Of a stretch of 64,000 nucleotides of DNA, positions 1 through 14,000 are shown piece after piece. Source of the DNA: Spirodela intermedia (Eukaryota > Streptophyta > Magnoliopsida > Alismatales > Araceae); the NCBI GenBank assembly GCA_902729315.2, contig LR746267.1, forward strand, positions 5,581,386 through 5,645,385. Direction: 5' to 3'. The position numbers and the translations under genes are program-made. Within the stretch, counting starts at the first letter, position 1. Each line of letters starts with the position of its first letter. The notes beneath the pieces are model-generated. The model made no database searches and had not been told where the DNA came from. It saw only the letters and a program-made list of their open reading frames with translations.

Positions 1-235
1 TGTTTCTCCTGTCGTCTCTCTCTCTCTCTGTTTCTCCCTCCCTCTTTCGGATTCTCCCTGTCCCTCTGTCTCTCTGTTTCTCTCTCTCTCTAGTTTTTTT
101 CCCTCCCTCTGTTTTTCTGTCTCTCTCTCTCTATCTATATCTGTTTCTCCCTCCCTCTCTCTCTATCTCTGTTTCTCTCCCAGTATTTTTCCCTTCGTCT
201 GTCTCTGTTCTCTATCTGCCCGCTTCGTAACGTCC
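1..235. repeat. CT-rich low-complexity tract
   Basis: Degenerate CT/CCCT microsatellite with interspersed T runs. It lies directly upstream of the UTP20 promoter motifs. No gene is visible in it. The tract continues beyond the left edge of the window. Confidence 0.85.
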
Positions 236-247
236 CCCTGTAGAAAA

Positions 248-368
248 AGCCCAAGGCCCGCTTTAATGTCGGGGCGGCCCGTTTTCCCTTTTATGGTCTT
301 CTACAGATCTCAGATGACGTGTCGATGGGTGATTGGTTACGACTCTTTCTTATTAAACCCTAAACCCC
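248..368 (+). promoter_or_regulatory. UTP20 promoter: site II-like motif and telo-box
   Basis: AGCCCA at 248-253 is the complement of the plant site II element TGGGCY. The double telo-box AAACCCTAAACCCC lies at 355-368, about 200 bp before the UTP20 ATG. In plants this pair is established as the hallmark of ribosomal-protein and ribosome-biogenesis promoters, so its place before an SSU processome gene fits. The transcription start itself cannot be seen. Confidence 0.65.
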
Positions 369-568
369 TTGAGGCGATGGCCTCGCGGTTCCCGGGTTCC
401 TCGCCGGAGCCTCCAGAGTCTCGGACACTTGGGGAGGGAGGAGTCTGAGATTATCGCGGGGAAAAGCTTTCCAAAACCCTCGAGGAAGTCGAGGCCGGCA
501 TCTCAGAGACCATAAAATTTTCTCCCCTTCCCTCCACACTATTCCTCGTCTCCGGCGGTCCCTCTACG

Positions 569-2036
569 ATGGCGGCGACTCAGGGGGTTAAATGCCTCAA
601 CACATCCTCCGGGAGGAGGCGGTTCGTGGTGAGTGGGCATGTCCACGAGCTCCTGGCCTTGCCCTCGAGCTTTGGCCTTGAACCTTTGTGGTTTTGTGTC
701 CTTCACGGTGCCTACTGAATTTCCTGCGATTAAATTATTTCTCTCGTGTTCTGCTTTGCAGTTTAAGACCTTCACGCAAAGAGTAAACGAGATTGAAATC
801 GACGTCTTCCGCAGTCTCGACCCTGTGAAGGCGGAGCCGTCCGAGGGATCCTCCTTCTTCCGAGACTGCCTCCTGGAGTGGCGGGCATGCTTCCCAAACC
901 TGTTGCCTTTTTCCGTTTTTTCTGGCTGATTTTCACCTGACACACTTTCGAAATGGTTTCTGTGGATTAGGAGCTCAATACCGCAGAGGACTTCATCTCG
1001 TTTTACGATGAGATGATGCCCTTCGTCCAGACTCTGCCACAGATTTTGCTGCACAAGGAGAAGATCTTTTCGGAGTTGCTTTCCCGGGTAAACATGAAGG
1101 CAAAGCTCTCTCTCGAGCCGATACTCAGGTCAGTCATCCAAGGTTTTTTTTTCCGGTGCTACTGAATAGTTAGTGTGATCTTAGGTTGAAAATTTTGACT
1201 GAGCCTTCTCGCCGTAGAATTAGTGTATGGGTTTCTTGTTTATTCAGTTGTGTGAAGCCACCTAGTTAAAACGGAAAATAATATTTTATAAATATGTCGA
1301 TGAAAAACATGCTCTTTGTTGGAAAGCTTAGAACCTCAAAGACCAAAGTGCGGGGAAATTTTTACTCTGCTGGCACGGTGTCTAGTCTAAAATTTGACAA
1401 AAACATTTCTTTCTTAGGGAAAGAAAAAGAGGGCTCAGCAGAATACCTTTAGGAGCAGAATTTTTTTTGGTCGATTGTTGACTGATCAGCAGTTACGAAA
1501 ACGATGACCAAAGTTAAAATCACTGGTCAAATTTGGTTAAATATTCTCTGTATTGTGGCATTCTTGAAGATAGTCAAACAGCGGCGGAGTTACCTCTTCC
1601 TTGCCTCAGAACATCAAGAATATGCGGACGTTGCTGTGCTATTTAAGTACTGAATATCAAGTAGGTTAACCTGATACAGTATCCAGATGGAAGCTTGGAT
1701 AACTAGAAATGGGCATAGAATTTGGTTGAATTGGGTAGCTAGGTTGAGTTGGACTGTTCCTTTATATGGATGATGCAATCAGTTGCCAACATTGAATTTC
1801 ATAAACATATTCAAGGAATGAAAGAGAAAACAGAGAACAAAAATAGAAGACTAGAAAACAGAGTAAACAGAAAAAGTAAAAAAATAGCAACCGATTCATA
1901 AGCCTCTTCAAATCTTCTTTTCCTTGTCATCCTTATCATATTTATTTTCTTCGCTGGTTTTTAAGCATGGTGAATCCTTTTTCTTTTCTTCCCTACTTCA
2001 TTCCCATTCTTTTTGACGTCGTTGCTCTCTCCCCCC

Positions 2037-2071
<35 letters not shown>

Positions 2072-5000
2072 CCTTCCTTTCTCAGTTCCCTCTCCGCCCC
2101 TTGAATTTCTACACCCTTGTCAGCATAGCACATCCAGTACTAGTTTGATTCTAACACATCTTATTCTTTGAGATTATTTTGGTGCTTTTGTAAATCTCTT
2201 TCACAACGAGCAGCTGGATGTCCATAAAAATGCGTGCTGGACGAAAACACTAAGATCCAGCTTCATCCAAAGCATCAGGAGAATCGTTGGGTTTGAGGGG
2301 TTTATGACTGATACATATCAGTGCAATAGCGTGAACTGAATCATTATCAACATAAAATAATATATATTTTTTGGGAGTGTGCTTCTTGGGGTTGGAAGCT
2401 GACATGTGAATAGGTTTACAATATTAATGTTATATTAAAGTATGCCAATACTAATATTAAAACCGTTACAAATTTTTATCCACCTGATCAATATGTGGTT
2501 TCACTTTAGAACGAATCTTTTGTATTAAATAACAATGCACCAGATGGTGGCCTTGTCTGGAAGGAAAGACAGTAAGTTATTACTCCTTGAGGAGTCTAAC
2601 AAGAAAAGTAGCTGAACCCTGGATCCTTTTTCTCATGTCTACTTCGCTTTATGAAGATAAAACTTCGCTTTACGTGGGTATTGCTGCAGAAGATTAATAT
2701 TCGAAGTTTGATGCTCGCGAAAAGTGGCCAAAAAAAATCCTTTGGGAATATTTCTTATGGTAAAGAGGGTATTGTGAGTATTTCACGAGCACCTTGTCAT
2801 AAACGATCTACTGATTTTGGTTCAAAGAAACTGAAAACAGTTAAGGGAGATCTGAAACGTCTCAATTGTTGAGAGTGGAACCTCCACTCACTTTATAGTT
2901 TCCGATAAAATTTCATCCCTGCTATGCAAATTGGTGAGGTTCTGTGTAGTTTTTAGTTTTCAATTTACTTCTGAGAACTTCGAGTGCGGGTTAGACTCTG
3001 TTTTGAAATTCCAAGCTGAAAAGTAACTCTTGGTTGTGATAGCAGATGTTAATTGCCAGTCTCTCTCCCTTTCCATGCTATGCTGTTATCGCATTTTTAT
3101 GTTGGCAATTATTTCATGAAGGTTTTGATTCTCTTATGAGTCTGATAATTTTATCCTATATATATAATTGATATATATTTTTTTGAATCCGATAATTGAA
3201 GAAATATCGCTTATGGCACAAATATCTGTTTCAGGTTGATTGCGTCCTTCTCTAGGGACATTTTAGAAGATTTTTTACCGTAAGATTCTTCTTCTTAATC
3301 TCTTAACTATCTGTATTGAAAGAACATATATGATACTGAAATTTTTGCTGAACAGTGGTTGCAACTTTGTCAATTTATCTGCTTTCCTATATGATGCTGG
3401 GCGGATATCGTTGCATGAATTGTATGGAATCCTTTCTCGTTTGAAAAGACTTTCTTTGTTTGAAACACTACTTCTCTTATGAGCGTGGCTTGAACACATC
3501 AAAGTTTTCAATTTCTGAGGGCAAGAAAACTTTAGATTTTGGAACATTCGATGGTTCACTAATTGAAATACATTCTTCTTTTCGCGATACCCTTTAATGT
3601 CCTATGCCATTCTATTCGAGATCTACAGTCGAAGTGGTAGGCTGTTATTTACTTCTTCGATGATGCATACTTTTTCATGGCTTTTACCATTAATCTGGAG
3701 GTGTGATAAAAGTGAATGGAAACAGTTTGTGTTTTTAGAATGCAATTAAGTTTAGATCAGATCCCATCTTTAAAAGACCTTGAGACGTTCGATATTCAAT
3801 CAGAGGAAAATTTCGTTCATCTGCTAGAAACTAGACTTTGAGCTCCATCCTGGTAGTAACAATGCATAATGTTATGTGGTGTTTGGACTTTTGAGTAACT
3901 TTCCTTTCTGTGCTGAATTGCGCCCAGAAATCGAAATGAGGTCTTGTATATGTTTTTCTTTGCGGAAGATGACTTTTTGATTGATTTTTCTGGTCAAACG
4001 ATCATGCCTTTAGTAACATACTTCAAAAATGTTATTTTAAGAGTATTCTTGCAGACTTTTGCAGAGACTTGTTAATTCTTTTATTGAGCTGTTTGAGAAT
4101 GGGGGTGAACGAGACTCTGATGTTCTTGAACAGGTATCTTCTATGACATCTGCAGACTCATTGATTCTAATATCTTTACTTGAAAGAGGGCGTCATTTTG
4201 AATTTGTGTTTTTGATGTTAGGTTTTCACATCCTGGTCGTATATATTAATGTATTTGCAGAAGTATCTAATCAAAGACATTGCTAACGTTCTCCAGTAAG
4301 TGTCATGCCCATACTTTTTTGTGCGATTATTATTGGTAGATGATGTCCACAGTTAATCGTGTATCTTCTAGTAACTATCCCTCCAATTTTGTTGAAGGAT
4401 CACTATTGATTTGAGATATTATCCAAACCATTACATCCAAGAATTTATGGCAGAGGCTCTCTCTTTCTTGCTAAGGAGTGCTCCAAAAACTGAAGTTATT
4501 GAAGGTACGCAAGTTCTCAACTATGGACAATGAGATGAAACCTGTGATTTGATCATTGTGTGACTTGCTGTTTCTAGGAATCTGGCACCAACGCATATTT
4601 ATATGTAGTAGTGCCAGATTGTGTGACATGCTGTTTCTAGGAATCTGGGACCAATGCATATTTATATGTTGTTGTGCCAGATTCTGTGACATTCTGTTTC
4701 TAGGAATTTGGCACCAGCATTTCTGTGTTGCAGACTGTTGTTTGTTTCCTGCTTGATGGCCAACATGATTACTTCTGTTTTAAAATACATCCTTCCTCCT
4801 TCCTAAATTTTGCCGAGAAATAAACAAGGCATGGTCCCTTAATCTTGTTATCATGGACTCTGTCTAATGTGCGAGTGTACCCTCATTTGGTTCAGACTCA
4901 CCAAACAGGAATAAACATTGAGAATCCAAGAAACAGAAAGAGGAGTCTTCTTCAATTGATAACAGATTCTCCATGTTTGGTGAGTCTGCACAACCAAATG

Positions 5001-8000
5001 AGGGTATACTTACACATCAGACAGCCCATGATAACAGGATTAAGGAGCCATATCTTGTTTGACCGAGTTAATCACAATGACGGGTGATGGCAAAGAGATA
5101 TCCTGTGTGTTTTTATGATATGTTATGGAAATTATTCTTCGGTTTTCAAAAGCATTGAATTATAATCGAGTTGATAATGGATAATTTTATTCCTAACATT
5201 CATAGTGGAGTTGCTGGGGGTGGGCATTGGAGGGTTGGTTGGGTGCGTTGATTTTTCAGGCTGGAAATATAAGGAGTTGAGTTTTTCGTTCATCCACCCA
5301 TTCAGGTTGTCCTCATTAGATGTTTGTTGTCTCTCAAACTTTAGAGGATAAACCGGATTAAGATTCTGTTGTTTCATCACATCAAAAATTTCACAGTATT
5401 ATCTGGACGACTAAGCATGTTGGAGCATTAGGCACTGGGGAATTAGGTGGGCAAATGTAAGTGCTGTTCCCCTTGGTTACCTTTGTGCGTTGGGAAATTT
5501 GCCTGCTTTATCATCTTATTAGGTACTTTACTTAATAAATAGAAATCCAATGTAATGTCATTGAGTAATTGTTTTACCTAAGATTTATGCGTGAAAAATA
5601 AAATCATATATGCTTTGTGCAATTTTTGAGTTCATCAATCTAAAGCATTCTACTGGGATTATGAGGGTGTAGAATTTATCAATCAACAAAATATGTACTA
5701 AGGTTGACTGCATCAAAATGTTTCTCTTCGTAAAACAATCACTCAACACAGTCTATCACTAGGGCAGAGGACCACTAACGATATCAGTGATCGTGGGGTG
5801 TTGGATAATGTGTTACAGTTGTGAATGATTTTAATTTTAATTTATGTATATGACTTGGCCGCAAATAACATTAAATTTGAATTAAGCTAACGTGAAATTT
5901 ACCTGATATGTTAAATACACGATTCTTTGTTGTAATCTATGTAAAACTAGGCTTTGCTAGTTGTTATCCCTTGTTACTTAGGCAGTGAAGTAGTTGCCCA
6001 TCATAATTGCCTTTGCTGCCTTAGAAGCTGTGTAATATCGCATGGACGTTTATAACAAATATCTTATCTATCCTATCTATTTGATTTGGAAAGTAGGATG
6101 AAATTGGCTGTATTTCATTTGTTGTGGTCTAGCCAGTCCAATGTGCATCCCAATTACCTTAGTTAATACCTTTGCACCTGAGACATTTCTTGGGTGGATG
6201 TACTTACACATTTGCAGTATGTGTGTGTTATTAGTAACTTGATTTCTTTGTTGCTGATGTTAAGGTGTTAGAAAGGTTGTTACGGAAGCAGCAGAGGATT
6301 CCTCTGAGACCAGAAAAACTGGGGCCAGCGCTTTGCTATGGCACGTTATGATAGGGACTTCTTCCAGGCTCCACTCTAAAGCGGAGCAGGTTCTGCGGTT
6401 ACTGATGGATAAATCTATTCTCGACTTGCACGGTGATCTCTCTGAACACCGTCTTTCTTTGTAACTGATGCATGATTCTTTCTATAGAGTACGAATTGTT
6501 TATTCTTCCATTTTTTCGATGTGACATTTTTTACTATCTGGCAGAATTTCTCATCTTTAGAGTTTGATTAGCAATTTTCTCGTAAATTTTATCTAGAAAT
6601 GACATATTCTTTATTCTTTCGAGTGTGTTAGCAGTTTTACAATACTCTTAGTAGAATTGTCGTCTCACATGTCCAGTGGATCTGCGATTGTCATCGTATT
6701 AGTAGTTTGCTCCTCATTAGCGTTCGAGCAGACTTTGATTATGAGCTTTCATCTGATGCATTTCATTCACGTTCCACGTTTGGCCCTCAAATGTTAAACC
6801 TCTTGGTTCAGTTTCATATGATTCTTGGAAGTTTTTTCTAGTGTGCATGATTCTCCTAGCCTTGCAGCGTGCCACCTGAAATCTAGCACATCATTTACCA
6901 TATATGTAAAAGTTCGTGATTGTTCCCCTTGTTCCATATGTAAGAGTAATTATTTTGTTTAGCTGCTGTACATTTTTGTATTTTGTTAACCTTAGGTCTG
7001 TTTTTTTCTGTTGCATTCCATTATACCTTGAAGTGTTAAAAGACAATTAGTAACAGTGGAATATTTTAAAAGGACACTGATTCCAATTAACAGTCTGTTG
7101 GTTACTGAAAATAATGTCCAAGACCTGCTCACCACAAAAAGGAGAAATTTTCAAGTCATGAACACAAGTGTGCTTGGTTGTCCGAATGGCTTATTCTTCA
7201 GATAGCGTTTTGTAAATATTTCACACTTAATTTATGTTTTGATAGATGAAGTTATCTTTTTCCTAGAAATAAAAATGGATATTTGATGTTGTACGGACAG
7301 CAGAATCATCAGCAGATTGATTCTATGATCTCTATGGAATCATCATCAATTTACTGCGTGAAATTTTTTATAAACTGTACTTTAAGAAAAAAGGGAGGAT
7401 CAGACAGGAATGAGAATAACATATGCTTTCCTTCTGTTTATTTTTTTTTCTTTCGGTTATTTATCCCGGTACGTCCATTTAATGTCCTGTTGGACTCAAA
7501 CAAGTGAAATAAAGCCTGCTCTTTAAGTACTCTCAAGTTCCGTGTTTGGCTTTACATGGTTCAGGTCTATTTGTCCACTTACTTTTGTAGCCTATATATA
7601 GCCTGTGATGAGTTTCTGCTGATCAATTACTGACCAGTAAATGTCTTTCTTCATTTTCTGGTTCAGACGCTGTTGTTGATGTGGTCAACGGGACACTCCA
7701 GAGATTATGTGAAGTACTTGAGCCAAAAGAGTTAAATTTGGCATGCAATTGTTTACTAGAAGAAATACGCCGTAGTGATGACAGTGGGTTTATAGATCAT
7801 TTAAACCGATTATTATCGATACTTGTTTTCATTGTTCAATTAAGGAAAGGGGCCAATATTTGTGGTAAGTGTTACTGTTATTTTTACCACGGTTATGTTA
7901 ACTGTAGTACTGATATTCGGTCTTAATGCTCCCATACACATTTCGATTAGTCTTTTCTTATACTTCAATTTGGTCCAATAAATGCAGACTACTTACCAGT

Positions 8001-11000
8001 TTTTGAGCTCATCACATCGCTCGTGAAGAAATACATTACACCTACTACTTCCAATGTAGAAAATTGTCTTGAGACTGTCAACAAGGTTTTCGAATTAATG
8101 CTTAGCCTTCTTGATGTGCAATCTATTGTTAATGAGTTATCAGCTACATCTCAGATTGTGCTAGAGTGGAGCCCTATCTTCCAGAGTGGAAACCCAAGGT
8201 AATTAAGGTTAATATCTTGTATTGGATTATCAGCTAATCCAATTGCAGATGCTGATACAGGTGTTTCAACTTGTAATTTTTCAATATTTTGACGTATGTT
8301 TTTTTTGCTTTCAGGTTGCTTTCATTCATTGGAGAAGTATTTACTAAGGATTCTCCTGTTCTAAATGCATTCAAAATGCCAATTATTAGGTACTTTTGAG
8401 TAATTCTTTTATTCGTTGTTTGCATTGATTTATTTCTTAATTTTCTTTGTTTTCTTTTCTTAACGTGCAGTGCCTTGGATGATCGGATTATATCATCACC
8501 TGACGAAGTCCTTTATCTTCTGTTGGTGTTCTTTGAGAAAGCAGGAGAATTTCATTGTTCTGATTCCTTCATCGGCCAGTCAAAGGATAGTGTCTCCAAG
8601 ATACGTAGATTTTTTGATGAAAAACTGTGTTTTTGGTCAAATATGATTACCAAGGTTTCTGCAGAGGCAAGCCAAAGACCTGGTTTGACAATTTGCCATT
8701 CTAATTTCGCTATGTTATGGGGAATTCTGCAAAACTATTCTCATTTCTTTTGCTCAAATGAGAAGCTATCGCTGATCACAAAATTTATTGAAGCTGTCAC
8801 TCAACTATTATCAGCTGAAACTGGTGAAATAATTTTTTGAATGTGAATAATTCTCTCGTATTACATCCTCTGGATAATAGTCTTATTCAAGTTGTTTCAG
8901 ATGAAATTGCAGGTCTTTCAAAGACAGTTTGGCAGAGCATAGCGGCTGCTTCATTGGTGTCATATCAAAAATTGTTAGCTGGTCGCAAAGCTGGACACGC
9001 AGAAATAAGCAAAATATTGCATATTGCTGGAAAAAATAAGTCCTCTTCCCAGTTGTTATTTGCTGTTGCGGAATATCTCGACTCTCAGTTTGGGTATGGT
9101 GATGTATCTTGATTATTCAATATGAACGTCGATAATGGCTTCTGTCTTTATTTTGTTTTTTGTTGTCATATTTCTTGTTATCAATATTATTGAATATTAT
9201 TGCATTCAGTTTAAAATTCCTTGGAGCTGGCGGAACATAGCGAAATATGACTTTTTTAATTTGTTGGATTTTTCCTTTTTTCCAACTTATATATGCCCAA
9301 AAACTTCAACTAGGGTCACAACAGCCAACCTAGATTGTGGAAATTTATAATGGACATTCTTGGTCTCCCTAAGATTGCCGTTCTTGTACTTTTTTATCTT
9401 TTTTCGGTTTAAATGTTTATACTGTGCACATCATTGTTTGCTGAACCTCATTTTTTTTTGTTTTTTATCTAGTTGACTTTTGATTTTCTATATTTTTACA
9501 CAGAATTGGTTAATATATGGTGACTCTGTATTATGTTTCTACTTTTTTCTAACTTGAACTTATTTCTCTTGGTAGGTTGATGACTGAGAAAGATAGACTT
9601 GACTTCATAGACTTCAACAATGAGTGTTCAGCATCTGCAATCAAAATATTTGCTGAAAATTTATCGCAATCTGATAAGTTACTCCGTACTTCAACATTAA
9701 GAATTTTATCTCATTTTGCACTTTTAGATAAGCAACCATCCAAGGATGACGTGCGCCCATCTAAGAAACTGAAAACCGAGCCATCTGGGTTCGTCCTTGC
9801 AGAATCTCGAAATGAGAATGTATGTTTTCTCCTTTTCTTGAATTTATTTTGTTGTTTATGGATGGTCTTTTACTGTCAACTTACATTCCACTTTGTAAAA
9901 TCAGGTCATTCCTCTGCTTCTATCGATTGAAGAAACTCCTTCTTCCGTCTCTACAAGCAGGGTTATTATTGTTTTAATTTCTAAGATACAGATGAACATT
10001 GCCGCAGGAAAGATTAATGACGCTTATGTTCCTCTTCTCTTAAATGGACTTATTGGGATTGTCTACAACAGATTTGGCTCTCTTTGGGAACCAGCTATAG
10101 AATGCCTCAGTGTTCTCCTTGGCAGGCACAAGGATCTAGCTTGGAACCAATTCATCGAATGCTTAGAAAACGTTCAGCTGAAATTCCTCTCTGCTGGTGA
10201 AGTGGATATGATGAGCACTGACCATCCAAAGCCAAATGGTATAAATCGATTCCTCACGTGTTTATCAAATAATTCTTTTATTTCGTGCAATACAGAAGTA
10301 TTGATAAGTTGCAATGGAAGCCGATTTATTTTCATTTCTGATCATTGATGCGAAAACGAAGAATGGGCTACTGCATGATTCATGAATTCAGTTCATATTT
10401 AACAATCTTTATTGTTGTTTTTGAACTTCTGTATCTTGCGTTGGTCATGAGATTTTTATTTGAGCCCAGGGGAGAATGAGACCCGACCTCTTCTTTTGAA
10501 TGTCCGGATAAAGACCTTTCTATTCGGAATATGGAGAGCTTTAAAAGAACGTTTTGAGTCCGTGATTGGAAATCTCCCAATTCTTTTTAGCAGGACCCAA
10601 TTTCTGCATGGGTGGTCTGCTCCGGGCCACTTATCTTTCGGAAACTGACTCTTACTACACAATCCATTCGTAAACTTCATACTTTTGCTGATTCTAAAAG
10701 TCCGGATTTCAATAACCTTCTGCAAAATTAAGTTTTATACTATCCTCTATTGAGGATATTAAGTTTTGGAGGCTTCCGAGTAGCTATGGCCTCACGTTCA
10801 CAGTTCTTCATCCCTTCTTGCATCATAATCCTCTCTGCTTCATTTCTTTTGAGAGATGGAGTCCGGTTTTGTTTCCAGGTATTTTAGCTTATTCACTTCC
10901 TATGTTTATTCAGTTTTCTTGTCCACTCTTGCACCATTGCACTTGTTCGTTTTACAGTGTTATATCTCGTCTTATTTGTTTAGAGTTAGTATTCAGAAGC

Positions 11001-14000
11001 GCGTATTGCTGTTGTAAATGTGTTACTGGTGTTTTCACTTTCTTTTTGTGAAAATGTTTTCTCTTGCTGATCCCTGTGATAAATGCCCACTACGCTCACA
11101 TTTGTGTTTACCATGTAATCTTTTGAATTTTTGTTTATGAAAAACTTGTTCAAGGCCTCTGAATATGGCAAGTCGCAAAACTGTTTGGATTTTCAGGTTT
11201 AGTCAATTGCTTCAACTTGTCTATGGCCACCCATTCTGATAGCACGCCACGGGGTACTGTCTTGGGTCTTTTGATTCGGACACTGCAGAAAGTGCCGGAT
11301 ATTGCTGAAGCTCGGTCTCGACAAGTTGTACCATTATTTTTGAAATTTTTAGGCCTGGAAAATGTTGATGTTTCGAGGTGTGCTGCTGCAATCTTTCCTA
11401 ATGTTTTTCACTATTTTCAAGCTCCATGACTTAATTTCTAAGTTTTTGTGGTTATTTTATTCCTAACTTGCACTTAAATAACAGTGGAGGTTCGTTTGGA
11501 CTCGAAAACTATTTAGGCAAAGGATGGAAATCGGTTCTGAAGGATTGGCTGAATCTGCTTCGGCTACTGCATAATTCTCGGTCCCTTTATCTCAGCCAAG
11601 TTCTTAAGAATGTTTTGATGAACAGGTCAATTGAGTTTTGGTTGAGGCTGTTTTTCTGTTTATGTGGATTCTTTAATATTATGTTTATTAAAATCTCAAT
11701 TTTTTCGGATATTATGGTCTTCACAGGCTTCTTGATGATACTGATCCAGACACTCAGTTAAAAGTGTTAGATTGTATGCTGAACTGGAAAGATGATTATT
11801 TGCTCCCATATGGTCAACATCTTAAAAATCTCATTATTGCAAAAAATCTGAGAGAGGAATTGACGACGTGGACACTGGCAAAAGAATCTTCCCAAATTCA
11901 AGAAGCCCATAGAGGTTTCTTAGTTCCTATAGTAATTCGAATTCTAGTTCCCAAAGTCAGAAAATTGAAGACACTAGCATCACGTAAGGTATGGAAATGA
12001 CAGGTCTGGTGGTCTTTACCTGTTTGTCGTCCCAATATTTCGAAATCATCACCACTGATGTATCTTTTATCTTTTTCAGCACGCAAGTGTAAATCATCGA
12101 AGAGCCATCCTTTGTTTCTTGACACAGCTGGATGTTAATGAGCTTCCCCTCTTTTTTTCCCTATTGTTAAAGCCGTTATTTTCAAGTGCTGATGGGACTA
12201 GTGCTCATGAAAATCAGCTTCATGTTCTATTTGACAAATTCCTGGCACTCCCATTATCTTTTCTTCAGACTGAGTTACTTTCAACGATGATTGCTGGTCT
12301 CTCTTCTAAGAAGAAGTTCAGTTTTTTGCACGTGGTTGTAGATATTCTAAGAAGTTTTGACGAGTTTCATGTCAAACCCTTTCTTGATTTACTCCTGGCC
12401 ATTGTTGTCAAGATACTGGAGTGGTGCACAGATAGCGCCTCTATTCCCAGAGACACCGCTTGTTCTGGCATTGAAGATGATTCAACTAATATCTTGAAGG
12501 TATGAGTCCATATTTTCTCGTCAACCAAATCATATCGAGTTTGTCCCTTTTTCAATTACATGGCTTGGATTGTGCAATATCACATTATCATTTTTTAATT
12601 AAAGGTTTTATCTTTGCGTTCTTTCATTACTGCCATTACTGCCATGGAAAAAAACACCTGATGCTAACCTGTTGGTTGGATGGGCATTTGATCTTTGCAG
12701 TTTAGTGGGTTGCTCTATTCACAAGTTAGGATGATATTCATTTTTTTCCTAGATTACCACGTTTCCCCAGCAAACCCACCCTCATAGTTTATCATAACTG
12801 TGAGACTGTCCCTGCGGCTCAAATAATTAAAACATAATTTTGTAACTATATCCAGCCATGAAGTAATTATGTTTGCAGGAAAAGTTTAGCAAACAATGAG
12901 TATCATTCTATAGTAACTACATCAAAATATTCTTTTCTTCACAATATCTTCTGCGAAAATTTATGTTAAGGTTCCTCTTCGATGAATGTTTCTGCCTAGC
13001 TATGCTCTACAAGGGAGGAATCCAATTGTATAGAAAGTTGGGAAATAAAGAGTATTCTTTATTTTTTCTCTCATCTTTTTTCATGCTATGGTGCAGAGAA
13101 AGAGATCAAAGGAGGAGAAAGGTAGGAAAAGATCAAATTCAGAGGCAAAGGATTTGCGGTCTCTATGCTTAAAGATTTTCTGTTTCACTCTGAATAAGTA
13201 TGGAAGCCATCATATTTGCTTACAGATATGGGATATCTTTTTTTCATCTGTGAAGCCTTTGATTGACAGTTTTATACAAGATATTTCGGGGAGTGAAAAC
13301 CCAAGTTCTCTGCTTTTATGCTTCGTTGCAATGAGCAAAAACCCAAGATGTATCTCACTTCTGGATGGGTTTCTCCCCAACATATTTTCAGTTCTGACTG
13401 TGAAGACTGCATCTGAGAGTGTTACCTCCTCTGTTCTCAGCTTTGTTGAGAATCTTCTAGTCTTGGATAGTGAATTGGACCATGAAGATGACCTAGTAAA
13501 AAAAATTCTTATGCCTCATCTCAAAGATCTCTTTTCTGGCCTTTGTCAGTTCTTTCAACGTCGCAGGGTGTCTCAGAGGTACGCTTCTGTGTCAATCAAT
13601 ATGTTAGCTTTCACTGTTTGTTTTAATATCTTATCACAGTTCGTTCGTTTTTATGTTTAGTGGTTCATAATTTTATTTGACGCATATGAGCATAGCTTTC
13701 CAAGGGAAGTTTAATTGTTTAGGAAATTAGATGTTCAATGGAATGACAATTGAGAAAATGCAGTGCTATGGTATTTGTTCATCAGATTTTCGGTTCTATA
13801 TTTTGATTCTCATGTAGTCTATAATTTATACCTGGGTGAGCAGTGGTCGATCTGATCGATACGTTTCTTATTACAGCTGTTGATGGATTGGTGGACATGG
13901 TTTGCAGTAAACTGTTCCTGTGGTTTACCAGTTCTTTTCATGCTTTTTTTTGCTTATATTTGTAGTTTGTATACGAAAGGAAGAAAATATTGCACCTCCG

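Noticed and set aside
4556-5087. ORFs over the 63-bp repeat and the hairpin as genes
   Set aside because: They lie in UTP20 intron 7; the open frames follow from repeat period and chance.
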